This document shows, piece after piece, positions 47,050 to 59,155 of a stretch of 64,000 nt of DNA. The stretch lies in the NCBI GenBank assembly GCA_007570785.1, contig ML661900.1:7627570-7691569 (forward strand), given 5' to 3'. The notes beneath the pieces are model-generated. The model made no database searches and had not been told where the DNA came from. It worked only from the letters and a program-made list of their open reading frames with translations. Positions within the stretch are counted from its first letter, which is position 1, and every line of letters begins with the position of its first letter. This DNA is from Antilocapra americana. Taxonomy: Eukaryota > Chordata > Mammalia > Artiodactyla > Antilocapridae. The position numbers and the translations under genes were made by a program.

Positions 47050-47650
47050 ACACGCACACACGCGTAACATACCTGGACTGGTGCGAGGCTCATACACCAC
47101 TGGTAGGGTGTAAATTGATGAAACCACTTTGAGAATCTGTTCACTAATATTGGCTAAGGCTGGGTATTTGTATGCCCTACAACCAAAAATTCTACTCCTA
47201 GGAATATGCCTCTCAAAATGTGTACATATTTTCACAACATTATATATACAAAAATTTCAGAGCACTATTTTTAATAACAAAAAAAACTGAAAAATATTCA
47301 AATGACTTAATAGTTGAATGAATAAATGAAGGAAACACTAAACAAGAAATCACAAACTGCTGCTACATAGCAAGACAAAAAAAAAACATCATAAAACTGT
47401 AAAGGTAACTAAAAGAAGGCAGACACAATAAGCACACACTCTATGATTCAATTTCCATAAAATTTGAAAATAGGCAAATCTAACCTGGAATTAGAATTCA
47501 CAATAATGGATGTCTATAGTGAGAAAGAATAACTAGACTAGGTCATGAGAGAGCTTCTTGAGTACCAGCAATGTTCCATTTCCTGAGCTGGCTACTGTAT
47601 AACACAGATGTGATAACTTTGTGAGAATTTATTGAGATGTACACCTAGGA
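47050..47650 (+). mobile_element. Old L1M 3'-end fragment
   Basis: CACCACTGGTAGGGTGTAAA, ACTTTGAGAATCTGTTCAC, TTCTACTCCTAGGAATATG, ACTCTATGATTCAATTTCC and AGAATTTATTGAGATGTACAC follow L1M order; very decayed. A BovB lies at its 3' end. Confidence 0.75.
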
Positions 47651-47652
47651 CT

Positions 47653-48112
47653 GTGGACAAAGGTCCATCTAATCAAAGCTATGATCTTTCCAGTAGTCAT
47701 GTACAGATTTGAGAGTTGGACCATAAAGAAGGTTGAGCACCAAAGACTTGATGCCTTCAAACTGTGTTGCTAGAGAAGACTCTTGAGAGTCCCTTGGACA
47801 GCAAGGAGATCAAACCAGTCAATCTTAAAAGAAATTAACTCTGCATTCAAAAGACTGATGTTGAATCTGAAGCTCCAATACTTTGCCCACCTGATGCAAA
47901 CAGCCAACTCACTGGAAAGGACCCTGATGCTGGGAAAGACAGGGCAGGAGGAGAAGGGGCTGACAGAGGATGAGATGGTTGGATGGCATCACCAACTCAA
48001 TGCACATGAGTCTGAGCAAACTGAAAGATGGTGAAAGACAGGGAAGTCTGGAGTGCTTCAGACCATGGAGTCACAAAGAGATGGACATGACTTAGCAACT
48101 GAACACCACCAC
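47653..48112 (+). mobile_element. BovB 3' part with CAC-repeat tail
   Basis: BovB post-RT region from GTCCATCTAATCAAAGC, open for 83 codons (47783-48034) with the segments RVPWTARRSNQSILKEI and LKLQYFAHLMQTANSLE, ending in a CACCACCACCAC tail. Possible 11-bp TSD CACCTAGGACT / CACTTAGGACT near 47643 and 48113. Confidence 0.9.
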
Positions 48113-48132
48113 CACTTAGGACTTCTGCAGTT

Positions 48133-48205
48133 TTCCATTTATACACTTCAAAATAAATTTCCGTTTATATACTTCCATTTATACTTCAAAATAAATTTAT
48201 ATTAA
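48133..48205. repeat. Short imperfect tandem repeat
   Basis: The motif CCATTTATAC...TTCAAAATAAATTT occurs twice about 40 bp apart, with a partial intermediate copy. Confidence 0.6.
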
Positions 48206-48302
48206 AATTATTCTATATATTTGTATTTATAAAAATTCTATATTTTCTTTCTCAGATTACCTTGTAGAAAGATTTCTTAATTAGAGTACTGTTGAAATCT
48301 AG

Positions 48303-48405
48303 AGGCTGGATAATTCTTTGTTGTGGAGGCTGTCCTGTGCATTGTAGGATTTTAGTAGCATCCTTGGCCAGTAGCACTTGCTCTACACAACCTTCTTAAA
48401 TCATA
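48303..48405 (-). mobile_element. MER20 (hAT-Charlie) fragment
   Basis: GGCTGGATAATTCTTTGTTG, then AGGCTGTCCTGTGCATTG, TAGGATTTTAGTAGCATCC and CTTGGCCAGTAGCAC match the reverse complement of the MER20 3' half. Confidence 0.82.
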
Positions 48406-48423
48406 ATAACCTGCATCTCTTGT

Positions 48424-48478
48424 AGCTCCTGCATGGGCAGGCGGGTTCTTTACCACTGCGTCACCTGGAAAGACCCAA
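48424..48478 (-). mobile_element. Bov-tA head fragment
   Basis: CTCCTGCATGGGCAGGCGGG to CACCTGGAAAGACCC: only the tRNA-like end of a reverse SINE. Confidence 0.75.
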
Positions 48479-49306
48479 AAGCCATTTCCAGACTTTGCTA
48501 AATGTTCCCTGAAAAGCAAAACTGTCCACAGTTAAGAACCCATAGCTTTAAAGTAACAAAAGGGTCACATTTTATCAAGGTTATTGATAAGCTATGCCAT
48601 CCACATTGTTTTCCCAACCATTAGTGAAATTCCAGGAAGAACTGTCAAATGGGATCAGCCTGAATATTAAAAGAAAGAGTCATTTGTATCCCAGAGACAG
48701 AATTATTCATGTTACATGTTGTGCAGATGGAAACAGGGACAAGGAAAATTCTAAGAACTATATCAATATTCTTCTCTGAAAAAAACTATGTGATAATAGA
48801 AAATAATAAGCCCTATCTGGACATGACTCAAATGCCTTAATTTGAAAAGATGAAGGCTGGAAGGGAAGGTGGACAGTAGCTCAGATGTGGAGCACTCCTT
48901 AGGATCTCTTTGGTCTCTACAGCGTGTGAGGAGGTACAGAGGTCAACGGACCACTCTAAACAAAAAGCTATGGCGGAAAGGCTTCCTAACGCGGTGGATC
49001 AGCTCTCATGTGACAAAAGGCTGAAACCAAAACAGGTCCCATCATTCCAATCTTAAGAAGTAATAATGCAAGGACACGGTTTCCCTGCCAGAACTGCTCT
49101 TGGCCCCACCTCTCAGTCCTCAGTAAAGGGCTCTATCACTGATCAGATCTTTAACTTAAGATGCCAGAGGACAGTCTGTAACAGCATTATCTAGGAGAAA
49201 TACACTGCAACTGCAAATTATACATGTCATTGTATATATTTTAGTTCTCACAGCTTAAAAAAGTAAAAAATAATAAGTGAAATTAATTTTGATAATACAT
49301 GCATTT
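48479..49306. other. Unassigned DNA
   Basis: Nothing recognised. Confidence 0.5.
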
Positions 49307-49425
49307 ACCCTGGAGGAGGGCATAGCAACCAACTCCAGTATTCTTGCCTGGAGAATCCCCAGGGACAGAGCAGCCTGGTGAGCTGGAGTCCATGGGGTTA
49401 AAGAGCAACAAAGCACAGCACAGCA
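49307..49425 (+). mobile_element. Bov-tA SINE, 5'-truncated
   Basis: From CTGGAGGAGGGCATAGC through CTCCAGTATTCTTGCCTGG to AGCAACAAAGCACAGC. Confidence 0.88.
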
Positions 49426-49549
49426 TATTGTATTTAACCCAAATCAGAACCATCAACATTTGCATATAATAGAAAAATCATTAACGAGATTTTTGTCTTT
49501 TTTGGTAGTCTTTGGAACCTAATGTATGATGTATAATAAATAATATCAT

Positions 49550-49640
49550 AGTTCAATTCAAACTAATCACACTGCAAGTATTCAAGGGTCACATCTGGCT
49601 AGTGGCTCCATACTGCACGGCGCAACTTTAGAGTTAATAG
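49550..49640 (+). mobile_element. Possible hAT-type MER fragment
   Basis: TCACATCTGGCTAGTGGCTC followed by CATACTGCACGGCGCAAC resembles the GGCTAGTGGCTAC...GGACAGCGCA motif of a common mammalian MER element. Short; family uncertain. Confidence 0.45.
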
Positions 49641-50699
49641 CAACAAGGTGGACAGTGAGGGTACGTGGGGAGAATCTTTTTTTTTTTGAGGCTTATAAAA
49701 GTCATAACTAGTTTCTCATAAGAAAAGAATAAATAGAAAGCAAGGTTGATGTGCTCTCTTCCTGATGTAGTTTTCACTTCTAACTTTTCTGTGTGATTCC
49801 CACTAAAATTTCTTCTTTATTCCATACATTATTTAGAAGGGAATTCTTGAATTTCCAAATTCATCTGGAAAGAGATGGGGAGAGGATGTTTTTATTTTGT
49901 AATGTTTTGTCGCTTTTATTTACTTGTGGTCTGTATTATATAAATCTTTGTTGTTTGTTGAGCATTCCTTCGTGGCCTCAGACATGATAAATCTAGCACG
50001 AGTTGTTACTATAACTATTCCACGCATGTTTGGAAAGAAAGACCAAGACTAGTAATTATATTACTCAGTTCAGTAATATATTTATTAAATTTTGCACAAT
50101 GCAAAGAAGTTTATTAAAATCTTATAACTATAGATATATCCACTTTGGGTAACTTAGTAGTATTTTCTTCATATGTAGACTTAACTATATGAAATGGCCA
50201 GTACTTCATCAGTTTTAATCTAAAAATATTTCAGCTTTATATGACTCAATCTAACATTTTAATTGCTACAGGCATTTAAGTATAGAGTACATATATCTTT
50301 CTGGTGATTTTTTCATTTTATAATAATGCATATTCAACTCTTTTTATAGTAATAAATATATATATATGATGTATAGTAATAAAATATAATAATGTATTGA
50401 TATACTGACCCTTTTATGGTAATATTTTTACATTAAAATTTTATTTGATAATATTGTAGATAATTTTTATTAGTATTTATTTTGAAAGCATTTTACATAT
50501 CTTAAATTTTATCAAACTTCCATATTTTTATCCTTATATTTTAGGCATATTTCTAATGAGCAAGATATTGCTAAATACTTTTAATCTTAATGTTTATCAT
50601 TTAACTGTAAGACATTTTAAAATTACATTTGGTGTGATTATTGACACTTCTGGATTTATTTTTATAATATTCTATTGTTCTTTTCTAAGTTATTATAAA
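49641..50699. other. Very AT-rich unassigned DNA
   Basis: TA-rich runs near 50345-50370. No family recognised. Confidence 0.5.
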
Positions 50700-51890
50700 G
50701 GTTTTTGCTTTTTTTAGTTTGCTACCTTCTTGCCTTCTGTTTGACTTTTTTCTTCATTTGCTTCTTTTTTCTGATGAAAATTACCATTATTTCTATATGT
50801 GTGATGGTTGTTCTTAAACTACCTACTACCATAGGTTCTTGATTTCAAATGTAAAGTTAATTAATAATTCTGGACACTTCTTATAGAATAAACATAAACA
50901 AAACCCTTGATCTCTAATCACAGAGCTCTTATCTGGTCTTATTTGTCTATCATTTTATTTTCTACCCAGTTTCTTTTCTGTACCTCCCAAACTTATTCTT
51001 ATTATGGAGGTGACCGTCTTAAATATTAAGTATTTTGTGGGCTTCCTAACTGAAACAATTTACTGATTCTTTGCTCACAGAGCTTACTGTATCCCACTAC
51101 TTCCACAGAGATGAGTTCTCCTTTGTCTTGAGATCATTTTTTTTGCAGGACATTTTATGAAATATCACCATCTTCGATATTGTGTTTTCACCTCTCATTC
51201 ATTGTGGTACTTTATTCCTATACATAATTCTAGATTGGCTGTGTTATTTTTGGTTGGCACTTTAAAAGACAAAATATCTGTCATTTTCCTGCACTCAGTT
51301 GTATACTCTGTCAATTTAATTCCGGCTTTTTTGTAAGACATCTGTCTTTTCTCTCTAGTTGCTTTGATTTCTTTTTCTCTCTGGCTTTAGTATTTTGTAG
51401 TTTCACCACAAAGGGTCTGAGTATTGATTTGCATCAGTTCTGCTGGCTTTTCAAATATCAATTCTGGGAGATATGTGGCTAAATGCTTCTCTTGGAATTG
51501 TTGTTGTCTAATCACCAAGTTGTGTCCGACTCTCTTTTGGCCCCATGGACTACAGCCCACTAGGCTCCTCTGTCCATGGGATTTTCCAGACAAGAATACT
51601 AGAGTGGGTTGCATTTTCTTCCCCAATTCAATATTAAGTTATTAATTTATTTAATATATTAATTTGGTTTTTAGTTTATATTATTAAAATTTTCATTTTC
51701 TAAATCTGTTTAATCACTCCTACTTTATTTCACTGGGTTTTAATGTCAGACATTATCAATAATATACTCATTTTATTTTCTGTTTAAGTCTATCATTTAT
51801 TATTTCAAGTTCTTTAGACTATAATCATTCTATTACCTATTCACTAACATAAGACTAATAATCTTTAGAAATATTTTGTAGTTTATGTTG
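50700..51890 (-). mobile_element. Old L1M-type fragment, reverse
   Basis: T-rich strand with CTAGATTGGCTGTGTTATTT, CACTTTAAAAGACAAAAT, AAGACATCTGTCTTTTCTC, GTAGTTTCACCACAAAGGG and TTTTCAAATATCAATTCTGG, as in reversed L1M sequence upstream of ORF2. It is split by a SINE piece at 51498-51623. The outer limits are uncertain. Confidence 0.55.
51498..51623 (-). mobile_element. Bov-tA SINE, 5'-truncated
   Basis: 3' half only: GTTGTTGTCTAATCACCAAG, GGCTCCTCTGTCCATGGG, AATACTAGAGTGGGTTGC. Confidence 0.88.
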
Positions 51891-51980
51891 TGACATTACT
51901 TTTACACAGGTTCAATTTTTCACTGGAAATCCACATAAGATGGATTGAAAGAATGTGAGACAATGGAAAAAAAGAGTATG

Positions 51981-52886
51981 ACAGGGCTTTCTGTTGTCAT
52001 CCTGTTTATTTAACCTATATGCTGAGCATATAATGAGAAATGCTGGCTGGATGAGTTACCAGCTGGAATCAAGATAGGCCAGAGAAACATTGACAACCTC
52101 AGATATGTGGGTTATAGCACTCTAATGGTAGAAAGCAAAGAGGAACTAAAGAACCTTTTGATAAGGGTGAAGAAGGATAGTGAAAAAGAGGGCTTAAAAC
52201 TAAATATCAAAAAAAAAAAAAACTAAGATCATGGCATCAAGACTTATTACTTCACAGCAGATAGAAGGGGAAGAGGTGGAAGCAGTGACAGATGTCCTCT
52301 TCTTGGGCTCTAAAATCACTGCAGATGATGACTGCAGTCATTAAATCAGAAGATGATTGTTCTTGGCAGGAAAGCTACAACAAACCTAGACAGTGTGTTT
52401 AAAAGCAGAGACATCACTCTGCTAACAAAGGTCCAAATAGTCAAGGCTATGGTCTTCCCAGTGATCACATACAGTTGTGAGAGCTGGAACGTAAAGAAGG
52501 CAGAGCACCAAAGAATTGATGTCTTTGAACTGTGGTGCTGGAAAAGACTCTTGAGAGTCCCTTGGATAGCAAAGAAATCAAACCAGATAAAGGAAATCAA
52601 CCCTGAATACTCATTAGAAGGACAGATGCTGAAGCTGAAGCTCCAAGTAGTTTGGTTACCTGATGGGAACAGCTGACTTACTGGAAAAGTCCCTGATGCT
52701 GGAAAAGACTGAGGTCAGAAAGAGAAGAAGGCATCAGAGGATGAGATGGCTGGATGGTATCACTGATGCAATGAACATGAACTTGGGAAAACTCCAAGAG
52801 ATGGTGAGGGGCAGGGAGGCCTTGCATGCTGCAATCCATGGGTCTGCAAAGAGTCAGACACGACTAGGCAACTAAACAACAACAAG
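51981..52886 (+). mobile_element. BovB LINE, 5'-truncated, more diverged
   Basis: From the RT palm (GTTGTCATCCTGTTTATTTAAC) to the 3' end. The YADD box is degraded (TATGTGGGTTATAGC near 52103). The frame 52353-52676 keeps [21 protein letters not shown] and LRVPWIAKKSNQIKEI. The tail is ACAACAACAAG. It looks older than the copies at 17-21 kb. Confidence 0.92.
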
Positions 52887-52929
52887 ACATTCTTCATGGT
52901 AAGACTGTCCATCAAGAATAGTTATACTT

Positions 52930-53264
52930 ATATTTGAAATCTACTAGAAATGGTACTGATGAACCTATCTATAGGGCAGGAATAGGGATGGAGATATAGA
53001 GAATGGACTTGTGGACACAGCAGGGGAGGGAGAGAGGGTGGGACAAACTGAGAGAATAGAACTAACATATCTATACCACCATATATATAACACAGGGAGC
53101 TCAACTCAGTGCTCTATGACAACTTAGAAGGATGAGCAGGACGGGGAGGCTCAAGAGGGAGGGGTATATGTATACTTAGAGCTGACTCATGTTATTATCC
53201 AGCAGAAACAACACAACATTCTGAAGCAATTATTCTCCAATTAAAAATCTTAAAAAATTTAGAA
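52930..53264 (+). mobile_element. L1 3' UTR, older subfamily, with TSD
   Basis: ATGGTACTGATGAACCTATC, GGACTTGTGGACACAGCAGG, ACACAGGGAGCTCAACTC and CAATTATTCTCCAATTAAAA: an older L1 3' end than the copy at 609. Flanked by 16-bp AAGAATAGTTAT(A/G)CTT at 52914-52929 and 53265-53280. Confidence 0.93.
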
Positions 53265-53394
53265 AAGAATAGTTATGCTTGCTTCTATCAAGTAAGTCAC
53301 TAATACCACCAGCCAGAGATCAATTTTTATATTAATATTTTGGTTTCTTGTTAATGAGCTAAGTGGATAACAAATTCAAACTCATGTTTGATTT

Positions 53395-53555
53395 TTTTTT
53401 TTTTACTGGAGTATAGTTGATTTAAAATGTTGTCTTGGTTTCAGGGGTACAGCAAAGTGAATCAGTCATACACATACATATATCCACTGTTTCTTTTTTT
53501 AAGATTCTTTTTCCATGTAGGCCATTAGAGTTAGAGTACTGAGTAGAGTTCCCTG
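53395..53555 (-). mobile_element. L1 3' UTR, older subfamily, reverse, with TSD
   Basis: T-run followed by ACTGGAGTATAGTTGATTT and GTTTCAGGGGTACAGCAAAG, the reverse complement of the old cetartiodactyl L1 3' UTR. Flanked by exact 13-bp TCATGTTTGATTT at 53382-53394 and 53556-53568. Confidence 0.9.
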
Positions 53556-53650
53556 TCATGTTTGATTTCTGATCTCTTAATGAGACTTGCAAATCCTTCC
53601 TCACCTCTTTAGAGGAAAGTTTCTGCCATCTTCCTGTTCTACTGACTAGA

Positions 53651-53906
53651 TTTTATCTTATTTGAGGATGAAGTCATCCAAGGGTCCCAACTTTATGAAG
53701 GGATCTCACTATCAAATATCTAGCTCAAATGATCCCGTGTTTTACCTCAATCCCTCAAGAGAGGTGAGATCAAAGCTACCTTTTATCTAATGATAAAACC
53801 ATTCAAAGGCCCAACTTTACGTGGGGATTTCACCCCCAAATAACTAGTCTGAAAGTGGCTAAGACTTTACCTCTGTCCCATAAGTGAGGTGAAATGAAAA
53901 TTTACC
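53651..53906. repeat. Diverged head-to-tail tandem dimer (~128 bp unit)
   Basis: Unit 1 (53651-53780) and unit 2 (53781-53906) share in order TTTTATCT, CCCAACTTTA, GGGAT.TCAC, CAAATA.CTAG, TTTACCTC and GAGGTGA, each ending in TACC. The units are heavily diverged. A weaker similarity to the end of a unit may lie just upstream (53595-53630). Confidence 0.75.
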
Positions 53907-56062
53907 TTACTAGCTGTCAGGTTAATTCTCACTTAACCTCGCAGTCCAGAACAGCCAGATTCAGCATGTGCGTACATTCTGGTTTTCAGGCTCACCTGTG
54001 CTTATGACACCTGGAGGTGTCTTTTTCTCTTTTGAAATTTTGGCTATGCATTAAAGAAACATTGCTTTTTTACAGTTTATGGATCAACAATTCTAGCTGC
54101 CAGGTTACCCTGATCTAACATCCTGTAGAATCTAAATGCTCTTTGAACATTTTCTCTACCTCTCCATTCATGAGAGTTATGATATACCCCTATTCATAAC
54201 TGCTAGTAATGCAGTGAATTGTGCTCACATAAATAATATATATTTGCAAAGACTCCTAGGACAGTACCTGTCAATCTTTAATTGGCTCATAATTTGCCTG
54301 TGGAATCTCCTTAAAATGCAGATTGTAATTCAGCAGGTGAATCATGCCATGCCAAGGCTGCTGGAGGCTCTACTGTAAGGAGAAAGGCCCAAGGAGATTC
54401 TGACATACATTCTCTAAGGAGGCATCTTCCAAACAATTACTTTCTATTCCAAGTGGCTGTTTATAGCAAAATATTTGTAGGTACATTTAGTGTGGATGAT
54501 AGGATCAGACCAGCAAAATACTACGTATTTAATAACACATAAGCTTGATTCCTCAAGTCTTTGCTGTTGTTTTCTTGTTACTTTAGTATTTTAGAAGTGT
54601 CACTTCAAATTTAGCAACTTTTGACTATTTCACTCACCTGCAGTATGCTTCAGCGTCCCAAAATGTGGGTGGGGGGTTAGAAAATCTGAATTTAGCAATA
54701 TTATCCGCACTTTCTATATCCCGCAAATGATCTACATAAAGAGGACCACATAGAAGGCACTCAATACATAATTGCCAATTACCAAAAATGAGATAATGTA
54801 CCATTATCCAGAGTTGGACTCACTGCCCTTGGCTTTATTCTGGTTTTATGAAAAGAGAAATGCTTACCACCAGAAGACTGTCTCCTGTCCATTGCCTATG
54901 CTGGGCACTTTAAAAATGAGGTACAGTCTGGAAAGGAGAGACTGTGGGGAGTGAGTCTGCTCTCCTCAAACACTGTCTGTCTTCAACTCCTCAAGGTGAA
55001 CACCAGTGCCTAGAGGGGAGCATAATAAATTGCTTCCCCAACTGGGAGGTTAAGGACAGTTTCTGAATCTAGTAGTTTCATTACTCTCTAACCTGGTGGG
55101 GAAGGAAGACCTCAAAAGGGATTTTTATAGAGCTTTCTTTGCCCTTTTATATACCCTAATGTACATTACTGACTATCCCTACCAGAAGATATTAATAAGA
55201 AGGAAGAAATAAGTTTGGAATACACAAAAGAATCTGGGCACCCAAGAATCATGTTAGTGTTCATCCTCAAAGCAGGATTTGAATTGTTTTGCTTGCTCTT
55301 CATCGGCTCATCACCGAGCTCCACTTATGACTGAATATTTTTTAAAAGTGTGTATGTATGTTTGTATATACTCACACACACACAAGACCACAAAACTCCC
55401 TAGAAGAGTCAACATTTTAGTGCCACATGCTACAGGAAGAATCTAGGGTGAACTCTAACCAACAAAGCAAGCAGGCATCAGAAAACCTGGAATTGAGTTC
55501 TCAGACCATTGGTGGCCACAGGTAGGTCTCAGCCATCCAGGGGCAGCGCTCTAGGCTGCACACTTCACATCTAGTGTTTGCCCTTACTGTGCTTCGCTAG
55601 TCCATGTCTAATTTAAATGACGTCCTAAAGCAGCTGCAATAAGAACAGGCCAGCTTATTTTTACAGGCCCTGCTTCCCCTGGAGGCAGTCTGGCTGGAAT
55701 TCACTCACCACAGAGGTGCTCTGAGCAACAGTTCCGTGTTGCAGTGGTGAAAAACATACTTAAAGGCATCAACTCTTTAACGAACCTACTGGGGAATCTG
55801 TTAAAGAGTAGAGTTGGTTATTTTCTTTTATTCCAGTCAGTATTTCAACTCATTTTCTTACTGTTTCCCCTGACCACTGATGATCTATAACTGACTGTTC
55901 TCAAAAATGAGACAAGAAGTAGAAGAAAGTCCAATCAGTGCACCATTTTTCAAGTAAAAGTACCCTGGCTAAAATTAACAAAGAAGATTGGTTCCTTTAA
56001 CCTAAAAATTAACCTATTGACTTTTGTGGCTTTGTTTTCACAGACATCCAATTCTATGTGCC
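53907..56062. other. Mostly unassigned DNA
   Basis: 54255-54370 (ATCTCCTTAAAATGCAGATT, AATTCAGCAGGTG) resembles a MER5-type element. A short CA run lies near 55372-55385. No gene recognised. Confidence 0.45.
54255..54370 (+). mobile_element. Possible MER5-type (hAT) fragment
   Basis: ATTTGCCTGTGGAATCTCC, TTAAAATGCAGATTGTAATT and CAGCAGGTGAATCATG follow the MER5 layout loosely. Confidence 0.45.
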
Positions 56063-56065
56063 TGA

Positions 56066-56270
56066 AAAGTGAAAGTGTTAGTCACTCAGTCATGTCTGAA
56101 TCTTTGCAACCCCATGGACTGTAGCCTGCCAGGTTCCTCTGCCCATGGAATTCTCCAAGCAAGAATACTGGAGTGCATAGCCATTCCCTTGCCCAGGGGA
56201 TCTTCCCAACCCCAGGGATCCAACCCAGGTCTCTTGCACTGCAGCCATTCTTTACCATCTGAGCCACCAG
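56066..56270 (-). mobile_element. Bov-tA SINE
   Basis: Reverse-strand copy from AAAAGTGAAAGTGTTAGTC to CTGAGCCACCAGAGAG. The head lacks the usual GGAAGCCC end. Confidence 0.92.
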
Positions 56271-56272
56271 AG

Positions 56273-57159
56273 AGAAAAGGAGAAAACAGAGCACTGGTAT
56301 ACAAACAATTTTCAAATACCACTGTAGTCAATAATTCCCACTAAAGCCCTTGACAGAAGAAAGCCAAGGTGACTGATGTAATGTAATCTCCTCTCCTGTT
56401 CCACCACATGGTAGAAGATCTTGTGCGAGGAGAACTCAGATGTAGGCAGCCCCAAGAATAAGAGATCTGAATGAGCAGAGACAATTGGTTGCCATGTTAT
56501 ACAGAACAAACTAAATTCTGTATTGTGAAGTCTGAGGTCCTGGGATCACTCAGTCTATAAGGAGACCCCCTCTGTAGAAATCTCCATAGAAAATCCTACT
56601 GAATTGCGGGCTTCAGAGGGCAGCGATGTGTCTGTTCTCAATTTACCCCCACTATCTAGCATACTGTCTGACACGTGATAGGTACTCAATAGACTCTCAA
56701 TATAGTTTTACAGAAGGAAGAAAGGGAAGGAGTGGAAACCAAGACATTTTTATCTGGTTATCCATTAGATTTTCTTGCTTCTTACTGATGGAGCATCATA
56801 GTAACTCTTTTTTAATTTCACAAAGCTGCTGGCGTTTGTTGAGCATTACAGTATACTCTTGACTGATCCTTTATCACCATATGCCCTGGTCACCCATTGA
56901 GGTCTGAATTGGCAGTTACTCAGTATGTCCAAAGTATAACTTTGTGACCATAGGAACCACTGTTTTCTGTAATTATGCTCCTGGGCTGTGAAATCTGTTC
57001 CCTGTTGAGATTAAGAGATGAGCGTCTGTTGTAAAAATTAGGTTAAAGTAAAGGAGGTACATGTATTTGCTGATAGCTCTAATCCTGGCTACTGTTTTAA
57101 TTCTATTTTCACTTGATTTTCTTTAATGCATCACCACTTGATAAACTGGTTATAATTAT
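56273..57159. other. Unassigned DNA
   Basis: 56600-56710 (CACGTGATAGGTACTCAATAG) may be the 3' end of an L2 or MIR. No gene recognised. Confidence 0.45.
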
Positions 57160-57345
57160 AACAGCAACCAACACATATAATTTTACTAAGTATCTAACAT
57201 TGTTTAACTCTCATATAAGCTCTAATGGAGGTACTGTAATTCGCTTTATTTTACAGATTTAAAAAAACTGAGGGACAGAGAGATTAAGTAACTTAGGCAA
57301 CACAACCAGGATTCAATCCAAGCAATCTGTTTATAATCTTCTGAT
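57160..57345 (-). mobile_element. MIR SINE fragment
   Basis: ACTAAGTATCTAACATTG, AATGGAGGTACTGTAATTC, TTTTACAGATTT and GAGAGATTAAGTAACTTAGG are the reverse MIR in order. Confidence 0.75.
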
Positions 57346-58199
57346 ATTTTTAAAATATATTTCAGCTATATATAAATATGTGTTGTGTATGCATGTATAA
57401 TGTGTATATTTTAAAGTAGATCGCACTTTTAAGTTTGAACAATGGCTGACGTTCTTGGAAATGGTATATTACAGCAACATATGAGCAATTATAGAGCAAC
57501 AAATATCTCCATGTTCCAGCCACTACACTGCTTTGTACATTGGATCTTAATACACACAGGTGAGATCCCATTTTACAAAGTAGATCACTGCTTTGTATGA
57601 TACTCTCTCAAGGTATTTTCTAGTAAATGGTATTGCCATAAACTAAACTTAAGCTAATTCCAAAGTCACACTCTTATAAAATAGAAATATTAACAGTTTG
57701 GTCAAATAATACTTAAAATCTAAGACCAGTACCATCTCCATGTATGGTCACAATACCCCTCCACTACACACACACACACACAGGAAACAGATGCACATGC
57801 AGGACATTTACTAAGTGATGATGTTTGGAACAATGCTATGACAGAGTGAGGGAAGCATGTCTGGGCAGAGGGAGATATTGAACTGAGATACATTCACAAG
57901 TTAAGATCTAAACTGTCCATAATGGAGGCCTGCAGCTAGGATTGCCTTTTATAATATTCCTGGATTGAGCCATGGAGGCTGGGTGTTGGTACTCGAACTA
58001 TAACAATGATTGAATGCAAGCTGCTCCTAGAAAGGGGAAGTATAATCTTGGGCAAGGCAGTTCCTTTTTACGGAAGTTAATTCCCAGGAAATTACTCCAT
58101 TATGAACCACCAGCAACTAACATTTCTTCCCGTTAAGAAAATAATATCCTGCATAGGGCATCTTGGTGGCACATCACATGTACTGACATTTATCAGGCA
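57346..58199. other. Unassigned DNA
   Basis: CA microsatellite at 57765-57782. Nothing else recognised. Confidence 0.5.
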
Positions 58200-59155
58200 A
58201 GCGGTGGCTATAGATTTTGAACCTAACTTCACTTTCTGTTCTTAATCACTGCCTCCTACATCTCTCATTCACCTTCTCCCTTCCTTTATTCCCTAACTAC
58301 CATAGACTGGACCTTCATTATCTTTTTACTAAAATATTGTGGGGTGCTCAGGGCTGGTGCACTGAGATGACCCAGAGAGATGGGATGGGGAGGGGAGAGG
58401 GTGGGGGATTCAGGATGGGGAACACATGTACACCCATGGCTGATTCATGTCAATGTATGGCAAAACCACTACAATACTGTAAAATAATTAACCTCCAATT
58501 AAATAAATTAAAAAAAAAAGAAATACAGGCTGGCATTGATTTAAAAAAATAAATAAAATAAAATATTGTGATATTCTGCTCTTCCTTACTCATCTCTATC
58601 CTCTTCAGTTTCACTTTTACATTCCTACCTACAATGACCCTTCAGAAGTGCAAATCCTCCATACACTACTCACAATTGTTCAGTGACACTCCACTGCCTA
58701 TAAGATAAACTCCAATAACTCAACATAACATGAAAGCCTTCATCTAGTTTCTATCTCCTTGCACAATTTCATCTTTGGAAGTAGACTCTCCCAAGTGCCC
58801 CAACATTCTAGCCAAATTTTAAACCACTTAATGGTTCCATCTTCTTTCACAATCTTCTATCAGAAAACTACTTCCTCCCATCATCAACCACGTGAACTCC
58901 TAACATCTCTTCAGAACCCACCTCACACTCAGGATACCCTGAAGCAGCTGAGATGGCTTCATGCACTGTGTTACCAATTTGTCTAGGACATATCTATATT
59001 GATGACATAGCCTTCATAGCCATTTGTCTATTTTCAAAGTTCAAACATGAATTCCTTGAAAGTAGGTACCGTATCTCATCCATCAATGGCTCCCTAGTGC
59101 ATGACTCTAGTTTGGCACTCATGGATGGTTATGGAATAAATAAATGAATTAGTGA
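58200..59155 (+). mobile_element. L2 LINE 3' end, split by an L1
   Basis: CCTTCTCCCTTCCTTTATTCC, then after the inserted L1 (58342-58558) the L2 continues through CAAATCCTCCATACACTAC, AAGCCTTCATCTAG, TCTCCTTGCACAATTTC, the CTCCTAACATCTCTTCAG block, AATTCCTTGAAAGTAGGTACC and a GGAATAAATAAATGAATT end. Strongly decayed, no frame. Confidence 0.75.
58342..58558 (+). mobile_element. Ruminant L1 3' UTR with two A-tracts and TSD
   Basis: GGGTGCTCAGGGCTGGTGC, CACATGTACACCCATGGC and CAATTAAATAAATTAAAA are standard L1 3' end; a 22-bp non-L1 stretch (58520-58541) follows, then a second A-rich tract. Flanked by exact 12-bp TAAAATATTGTG at 58330-58341 and 58559-58570. Confidence 0.92.
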
